Source: Octadecabacter dasysiphoniae (GTDB lineage Bacteria > Pseudomonadota > Alphaproteobacteria > Rhodobacterales > Rhodobacteraceae). From it: DNA of 64,000 nucleotides. Numbering within the stretch: position 1 is the stretch's first letter; each line of letters begins with the position of its first letter. A model generated the notes under the pieces. It searched no databases and was not told where the DNA came from. It worked only from the letters and a program-made list of their open reading frames with translations. Made by a program: the position numbers and the translations under genes. Below are positions 59,646-64,000 of the stretch, in pieces. Where the stretch lies: contig NZ_JAKGAQ010000001.1 in NCBI RefSeq assembly GCF_021532615.1, positions 248,001-312,000 of the forward strand, read 5' to 3'.

Positions 59646-60116
59646 TTACAGTGGCTCCTCGATTATGTGGTCTTCCCAGTCGTCTTCGGGGGTGTAGGCC
59701 TCTGATATGGTGAGGCCCTGAACCGACACGCCCGCATCGTGCACAGATTGGGATGTGCCACTGATCAGCGGGTGCCAGTGGAATAGGTTTTTGCCCTCAA
59801 ATACAAGGCGGTAGGCGCAGGTTTGGGGCAGCCAGTACATGTTGTCTTCGATTGTTTTCGGGGTCAGCACGATGCATTCGGGCACGTGTTGGTGGCGCGT
59901 CGGGTACAGCGCGCAATGGCAGCTGGAATCGTCCAGCAATTTGCATGCCACGCGGGTCATCACGACCTCGCCGGTGTCCTCGTCCTCCAGCTTATTCAGG
60001 CAGCATTTTCCGCAGCCGTCGCACAGGGCTTCCCATTCGGTCTTGGTCATTTTGGACAGGGGAACGTTGGACCAGAATTCAGGCCGGATGTCGTCGCGTT
60101 TGATGGGATCAGACAT
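59646..60116 (-). CDS. YcgN-family cysteine cluster protein (UPF0260)
   Basis: A 156-aa protein matching UPF0260/YcgN. The Cys cluster is WEALCDGCGKCCLNKLED (about residues 28-45), with VACKLLDDSSCHCALYPTRH and VPECIVLTPKT adding more cysteines; WLPQTCAYRLVFEGKNLFHW is also conserved. Likely binds a metal or iron-sulfur cluster; function unknown. It overlaps ribF by 8 bp. Confidence 0.92.
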   Translation of the reverse strand: MSDPIKRDDIRPEFWSNVPLSKMTKTEWEALCDGCGKCCLNKLEDEDTGEVVMTRVACKLLDDSSCHCALYPTRHQHVPECIVLTPKTIEDNMYWLPQTCAYRLVFEGKNLFHWHPLISGTSQSVHDAGVSVQGLTISEAYTPEDDWEDHIIEEPL

Positions 60117-61041
60117 CTTTCAGGATGTCCCGTGCGCGGGCGCAGTCGGCGTCCATCTGGGTGATCAGCGCGTCCAACCCATCGAATTTTTCTTCGCCGC
60201 GCAGGTATTCGACAAGGGCGACGCTGATCTCGGTTCCATATAAATCCCCTGCGAAATCAAACAGAAAGCTTTCGCAGTTGGGGGTGTTTACGCCAAACAT
60301 CGGGCGCACCCCGATAGAGGCCGCGCCATCGTAGCTGCCTTTGTGCGGGCCTTCCAAAACGTCAACCTTGACCGCGTAGACACCGAATTTCGGCGGATGC
60401 AGACCATCGATGGACATATTGGCTGTCGGATAGCCAAGATCACGGCCGCGTTGATCGCCTTTGATGACGGGGCCATCGATGCGGTGCCAATGGCCGAGCA
60501 TCTCTGCGGCGGCGCGCGGGGTGCCATCTGTTAACGCTTGGCGGATCGCGGTTGAGGACACGTTGCCGGCCGTCGTGGCGAGCATTGGGGCGATTGTAAC
60601 GTCGAACCCCATTTCTGCACCAAAATCCTTAAGATTGTCTGCATTGCCCGCGCGATCCTTGCCGAAACAGAAATCCTGCCCCACGACGACATGGGTCAAC
60701 CCGAGGCGATCCTTGATCACGGTTTGGGCAAATTCACGGGGCGTTAGCGCGGCGAGGGCGGCGTTGAACGGCACCTCGTACAGGCGTGCAACGCCCAGTT
60801 TTTCAAGGCGATTGGCCTTGGCGGCAGCGTTCATCAAACGGAACGGCGGGGCGTCTGGTGCGAAGTGATCGCGTGGGTGGGGTTCAAACGTCAGAATGCC
60901 GAGGGGCGCGCCATTTGCCACCGATTTGGTCAGATCAATGACGGCTTGATGGCCGAGGTGAACGCCATCGAAATTGCCGATGGCCGCAGCGGCGCCGCGG
61001 TCAGTGTCAGCGATAAAGGCGGGGTCTCGAATGATGCGCAT
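60109..61041 (-). CDS. ribF: bifunctional riboflavin kinase / FAD synthetase
   Basis: Converts riboflavin to FMN and then FAD; 310 aa. The N-terminal nucleotidyltransferase has AIGNFDGVHLGHQAVIDLTK (HxGH motif) and VVGQDFCFGKDRAGN; the kinase domain has KGDQRGRDLGYPTANMSID and GVYAVKVDVLEG, ending with GTEISVALVEYLRGEEKFD. Length fits the bifunctional form. It is followed, with overlap, by the YcgN-type and threonine aldolase genes. Confidence 0.95.
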   Translation of the reverse strand: MRIIRDPAFIADTDRGAAAAIGNFDGVHLGHQAVIDLTKSVANGAPLGILTFEPHPRDHFAPDAPPFRLMNAAAKANRLEKLGVARLYEVPFNAALAALTPREFAQTVIKDRLGLTHVVVGQDFCFGKDRAGNADNLKDFGAEMGFDVTIAPMLATTAGNVSSTAIRQALTDGTPRAAAEMLGHWHRIDGPVIKGDQRGRDLGYPTANMSIDGLHPPKFGVYAVKVDVLEGPHKGSYDGAASIGVRPMFGVNTPNCESFLFDFAGDLYGTEISVALVEYLRGEEKFDGLDALITQMDADCARARDILKDV

Positions 61042-61088
61042 GGGATTGCGTAGCGCGCCCGCGCGGCAGGTTCAAGCCAGCCTTGCAG

Positions 61089-61556
61089 TCAGTCGAATTT
61101 GCGCGACGGAGCGAGCACAATTGCTTCGCCTTTGAGAACCTTTTTGCCGTCGATTTCGCAGTGGGTTTCCATCGTGACTTTGCGTTTGCCGATGTCCATA
61201 TCGGTGACGGTTACCACGGCTTCTACCATGTCGCCGGGGCGCACGGGGGCCAGGAATTTAAGGCTTTGACCGAGGTAGACGGTGCCGTGACCGGGGAGCT
61301 GTTCGCCGATCACCGCAGAGATAAGACCCGCCGTCAGCATCCCGTGGGCGATGCGGCCTTCAAAAATGGTGTCGCGGGCGTAGTCGTCATCCAGATGAAC
61401 AGGGTTATGATCGGTCGAAATTTCAGCGAACAATTCAATGTCGCGGTCCGTGATGATTTTGCGCAAAGAGCGCGACATGCCGATTTCGATGTCTTCGATA
61501 CAGATCGTGCCGCGCAGGTCGTTCTTGGGGTTTGTGTCGAGCATGCCATCATCCAT
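61089..61556 (-). CDS. MaoC-family dehydratase
   Basis: A hotdog-fold (R)-hydratase-like protein of 155 aa. FAEISTDHNPVHLDDDYARD carries the D-x4-H catalytic pair (about residues 47-52), and FEGRIAHGMLTAGLISAVIG with GTVYLGQSLKFLAPVRPGDM completes the MaoC signature. Likely hydrates enoyl-CoA esters. The spacer upstream (61557-61624) is AT-rich and has an 8-bp inverted repeat GTAATAAA / TTTATTAC at 61560-61603. Confidence 0.92.
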   Translation of the reverse strand: MDDGMLDTNPKNDLRGTICIEDIEIGMSRSLRKIITDRDIELFAEISTDHNPVHLDDDYARDTIFEGRIAHGMLTAGLISAVIGEQLPGHGTVYLGQSLKFLAPVRPGDMVEAVVTVTDMDIGKRKVTMETHCEIDGKKVLKGEAIVLAPSRKFD

Positions 61557-61624
61557 TCGGTAATAAAAAGACTTCTACATTGGTTATGTTGAAACTTTAT
61601 TACTTTGCAGACGCAGCATAAGTC

Positions 61625-61640
61625 AAGGCATTCTTGCCTT
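61625..61640 (-). terminator. possible small terminator hairpin after the HAD gene
   Basis: AAGGCA-ttct-TGCCTT forms a perfect 6-bp hairpin overlapping the HAD stop codon by two bases. There is no long T tail on the minus strand, so termination would be weak. Confidence 0.3.
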
Positions 61641-62511
61641 ATCGCAGAAAGCCGATGGCATAGGTCGGTGTCACTTTTTCCGTTTCAATATAAGCGTTTA
61701 GCGCATTTTGATCCGGTTGTTGATCGGTTTTGGTTTCTGATGCGGCCAATCCGCCGGTAATAAATAGGCTGTCGATGTCTTCTTGTTGGCCGCCAAGGAT
61801 GTCGGTGCGAATCCCGTCACCGATGGCGATAATACGTGGATCGGATAGCGAACCGGTTAATGCGGCGTACCGACGACGGGCGAGGTCGTAGATGGGCGGG
61901 TGGGGTTTGCCGAAATAGAGGCTTTCACCGCCCATTTCAGTGTAAAGCGCGGCCAAAGCGCCGGCGCACCATTCGCGGATTTCGCCGCGATCCACGATGA
62001 TGTCAGGGTTGGCGCACAGCAATTTCAGCCCCTTGGATTTCGCATAGAGGAAATCGGGGCGGTTCACGTCAAGATCAGCCTGCGTATCGAAGGGGCCGCA
62101 ACAAACGATGCCTTCGGCCTCTGCCAAGGGGACCTTTTGGATATCGACGGGATTTTCGATGATTTTCAAGGGTTTGAAGAAATCATCATCGCGCGGGGTT
62201 TCGCCCATGAAATAGACTTTGGACCCGACGGCACCGCGAAACATCGCGGCGCGGGCGCTGTCGCCAGAGGTTGCGATTGCGTCCCAACAGGTGTCCATTC
62301 CCATGTCCAAAAGCTGCTGCGCAACACTGTCCCACGGACGGGGGGAGTTCGTGACCAGCACCACTTTGCCGCCGCGTTCGCGGTAGGATTTCATCGCCGC
62401 CACGGCATCCTGAAACGGGGTAATTCCGTTGTGCATACAGCCCCAAAGATCGACGAATGCCACGTCATACTGATCGGAAATTTCGGCGAAAGTGTTAACG
62501 ATCTGGGACAT
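61639..62511 (-). CDS. TIGR01459-type HAD hydrolase
   Basis: HAD superfamily class IIA phosphatase-like protein, 290 aa. Motif I is VAFVDLWGCMHNGITPF (about residues 18-34), with Trp replacing the second Asp in the usual DxD, which is typical of TIGR01459. Motif II is VVLVTNSPRPWDS; motif III/IV are GKPHPPIYDLA and RIIAIGDGIRTDILGGQQ. Substrate unknown. A repeat tract and the ppaC terminator lie just upstream. Confidence 0.92.
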   Translation of the reverse strand: MSQIVNTFAEISDQYDVAFVDLWGCMHNGITPFQDAVAAMKSYRERGGKVVLVTNSPRPWDSVAQQLLDMGMDTCWDAIATSGDSARAAMFRGAVGSKVYFMGETPRDDDFFKPLKIIENPVDIQKVPLAEAEGIVCCGPFDTQADLDVNRPDFLYAKSKGLKLLCANPDIIVDRGEIREWCAGALAALYTEMGGESLYFGKPHPPIYDLARRRYAALTGSLSDPRIIAIGDGIRTDILGGQQEDIDSLFITGGLAASETKTDQQPDQNALNAYIETEKVTPTYAIGFLR

Positions 62512-62529
62512 TTCGGGCCTTTCGGGCGG

Positions 62530-62580
62530 GTATGGTTTGGGTATGGGTCGCGTATGGTTCTGGTATGGGTCGTGGTATGG
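62530..62580. repeat. 11-bp-period GTATGG(G/T) tandem repeat
   Basis: Five copies of GTATGG(G/T) start at 62530, 62541, 62552, 62563 and 62575, so the spacing is 11, 11, 11 and 12 bp. They lie between ppaC and the HAD gene. This is the reverse complement of the CCCATAC core at 3492-3531, with the same period. Confidence 0.85.
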
Positions 62581-62613
62581 AAAAGGGCGCCCAAGCCGAG
62601 GTTGGACGCCCTT
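62581..62613 (-). terminator. terminator of ppaC
   Basis: Arms agggcgcccaa (62584-62594) and ttggacgccct (62602-62612) pair with one mismatch; on the minus strand the stem is followed by TTTT. It lies about 20 bp after the ppaC stop and directly abuts the GTATGGG repeat tract. Confidence 0.8.
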
Positions 62614-62632
62614 AGATACTGATATATAACGA

Positions 62633-63550
62633 TTAAACCTTAAGGGATGGGATAATCTGTTTCTTACGGCTCATGATGCCGGGCAGAACCACGTTGTCGC
62701 CGGACACTGTGACGCCGAAAGATTTTTCGGCGACGGTCTTGGTCAACTCGTTGGGGATCAGCAATGTTGCCTCTTCGTTGAGGATGTCGACCACGAACAA
62801 CAGCACCTGATCAACGCCGTCTTCCGTTGCGACGGCTGTCATGGAGTCCATGATCGATGCTTTGCGGTCCAGCACGATTGCGGGAGCAGTGGTTTCCAGA
62901 ACGGAGACGCGGAAGGCTGTGCCGTCAACGGTGAATTCTTTGCTGTCCATGCGCAGCAATTCGGCGTCCGAAAATGCGGAGACGTCGGATTTTGCAGCGA
63001 ACATTTCAGACGAATAATCCGGGATCGCGAGGTTGAGTTGGGCGGCCAGTGCCACCGCCAGATCACGGTCCTGATCGGTCGTCGTGGGGGAGCGGAAGGC
63101 CAGCGTGTCAGACAGGATACAGCTGAGCATCAGGCCCTTGATGTCGTCGGGCATGTGGGCCGCGTGATTGCCCATCAGGTCGTACATGATCGTCGCGGTG
63201 CACGCGAGCGGGCGAATTGTGATATCGATCGGGCCTTTGGTTTCAAGGCCGCCGACCAGTTTGTGGTGGTCGATGATCGCGGTGACGTCCGCGCCGTTGA
63301 TGTTGGCGGGCAGTTCGGCGGGGTTGTTGGTGTCCACGATGACGCAGGGCTGATCGTCGGCCACATCGGCGATAATGTCAGGCTGCGCAAAGCCCCATTT
63401 CTCAGCGACAAAGGCCGCTTCTGTGTTGGGGGTGCCAAGCAATTTGGCCGAGGCATCCACGCCCATGTGATTCATATACCAAGCCCAGATCAGGGCAGAG
63501 CCGAGAGAGTCAGTGTCGGGGGCCTTGTGGCCGAAAACGAATGTGGTCAT
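62633..63550 (-). CDS. ppaC: manganese-dependent inorganic pyrophosphatase
   Basis: DHH-family (class II) pyrophosphatase of 305 aa, hydrolysing PPi to phosphate. MTTFVFGHKAPDTDSLGSAL has the HxxxDxD metal site, CVIVDTNNPAELP and AIIDHHKLVGG the DHH motif, and the C-terminal SRKKQIIPSL the substrate-binding tail (RKKQ). The ATG at 63550 fits the family; the longer open frame upstream is not protein-like. Confidence 0.96.
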   Translation of the reverse strand: MTTFVFGHKAPDTDSLGSALIWAWYMNHMGVDASAKLLGTPNTEAAFVAEKWGFAQPDIIADVADDQPCVIVDTNNPAELPANINGADVTAIIDHHKLVGGLETKGPIDITIRPLACTATIMYDLMGNHAAHMPDDIKGLMLSCILSDTLAFRSPTTTDQDRDLAVALAAQLNLAIPDYSSEMFAAKSDVSAFSDAELLRMDSKEFTVDGTAFRVSVLETTAPAIVLDRKASIMDSMTAVATEDGVDQVLLFVVDILNEEATLLIPNELTKTVAEKSFGVTVSGDNVVLPGIMSRKKQIIPSLKV

Positions 63551-63845
63551 TGCAAAAACGCCTATCAGGGTTGGATTTGCCGCCTTATATGGGCGTGCCG
63601 GCCGCGTGTCACCCCTGCGAATTGGCATGGCTGGTTTGACCTGAGGGGGGTGTTTGGGGTAGAATAGATGCCTGTAGAGGAGTGCCCGACCGATGATCAT
63701 TTTCATCTGATCCGACTGAACCCTTTTGGCTGCGCGCACGTGCCAGCCCCTACTTTCACAGGAGTATCCTGACAATGGACATGCACGGCTAACCGTCGTC
63801 GCAGCTGCGTGCTGCATCATTCCCATTTATATCAGGAGGCACATC
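63551..63845. other. divergent promoter region of ppaC and the last gene
   Basis: No full gene is seen. A five-residue frame (ATG at 63775, MDMHG then stop) is preceded by CAGGAG at a workable distance, and it is followed by a GC-rich segment (gcagctgcgtgctgc, 63800-63814) that can pair internally. A leader-peptide role for the next gene is possible but weak. Confidence 0.35.
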
Positions 63846-64000
63846 ATGCCCCGTAAAACGAAATCCCCCCGCAAGGCTGCGGGCAAATCCCCTGTGGCAC
63901 GCCCCAATCGCCGTGCCGTGGCCCCCAAACAGGCGCGTGCGCCGTCAGGATTGGAGCGCCATGGACGCGGGGCGCAGGCCGCACGACCCATGAAGTTCCC
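63846..64000 (+). CDS. basic protein, N-terminus only (cut by window end)
   Basis: Fifty-one complete codons from an ATG preceded by AGGAGG. The start MPRKTKSPRKAAGKSPVARP and the rest are rich in Lys, Arg, Ala and Pro with no hydrophobic stretch, like a flexible nucleic-acid-binding or phosphate-binding tail ahead of a domain that lies outside the window. I cannot name the product. Confidence 0.6.
   Translation, partial: MPRKTKSPRKAAGKSPVARPNRRAVAPKQARAPSGLERHGRGAQAARPMKF

Overview
The window looks like chromosomal DNA of a GC-rich alphaproteobacterium, most likely a marine Rhodobacterales (Roseobacter-group) species. The grounds are the hisS-hisZ-hisG cluster, an F1-only ATP synthase operon (atpHAGDC), a class II cobalamin-dependent ribonucleotide reductase, an xdhABC-BMP transporter operon, and exact matches to the alphaproteobacterial CtrA (TTAA-N7-TTAAC) and LexA (GTTC-N7-GTTC) site patterns. 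The genus assignment is inference. I see no rRNA, tRNA, CRISPR array, prophage or intact insertion sequence; most of the window is tightly packed core genome.

1-9.5 kb: a minus-strand operon joining xanthine dehydrogenase (xdhA, xdhB, xdhC) to a BMP-family purine/nucleoside-type ABC importer, with an unrecognised 101-aa membrane protein between its two permeases. 9.7-10.4 kb: an ArsR regulator with an SRPBCC partner. 10.6-21.7 kb: dnaE, a lipoprotein gene with a CtrA site, slyX, hisS-hisZ-hisG, then a DUF1489 gene and nrdJ diverging around a LexA box.

21.7-33.6 kb is the most accessory-looking part and is rich in envelope genes: a carboxymuconolactone decarboxylase-like protein, a DUF2927 lipoprotein, a lipoprotein with a possible permuted-papain motif, a yjbH-yjbF-yjbE-like exopolysaccharide locus, a PepSY protein with an OmpR-type two-component system, an LpxR-like outer-membrane protein, a Hint-domain protein and an M50 metalloprotease. 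33.6-48.7 kb: rpsD behind a structured leader, a UPF0114 membrane protein, hisC-tyrA-extensin, DUF2125, ChaC, a MotA/MotB-like stator pair with a very long coiled coil, clpA coupled to an M23 peptidase, gloB, a methyltransferase and a glycosyltransferase. 49.0-54.1 kb: atpHAGDC with a small AT-richer zinc-ribbon/membrane gene between atpA and atpG. 54.2-64 kb: a leishmanolysin-like protease, an MFS exporter, an H-type lectin, prs, a DsbA-fold isomerase, threonine aldolase, a YcgN-type protein, ribF, a MaoC dehydratase, a HAD phosphatase, ppaC, and the start of a basic protein.

The points most worth a second look are the small gene inside the atp operon, the structured rpsD leader, the coiled-coil stator pair, two distant loci of 11-bp-period GTATGGG repeats, the LexA and CtrA sites, and the PepSY/two-component/LpxR block with paired direct repeats in its promoter.
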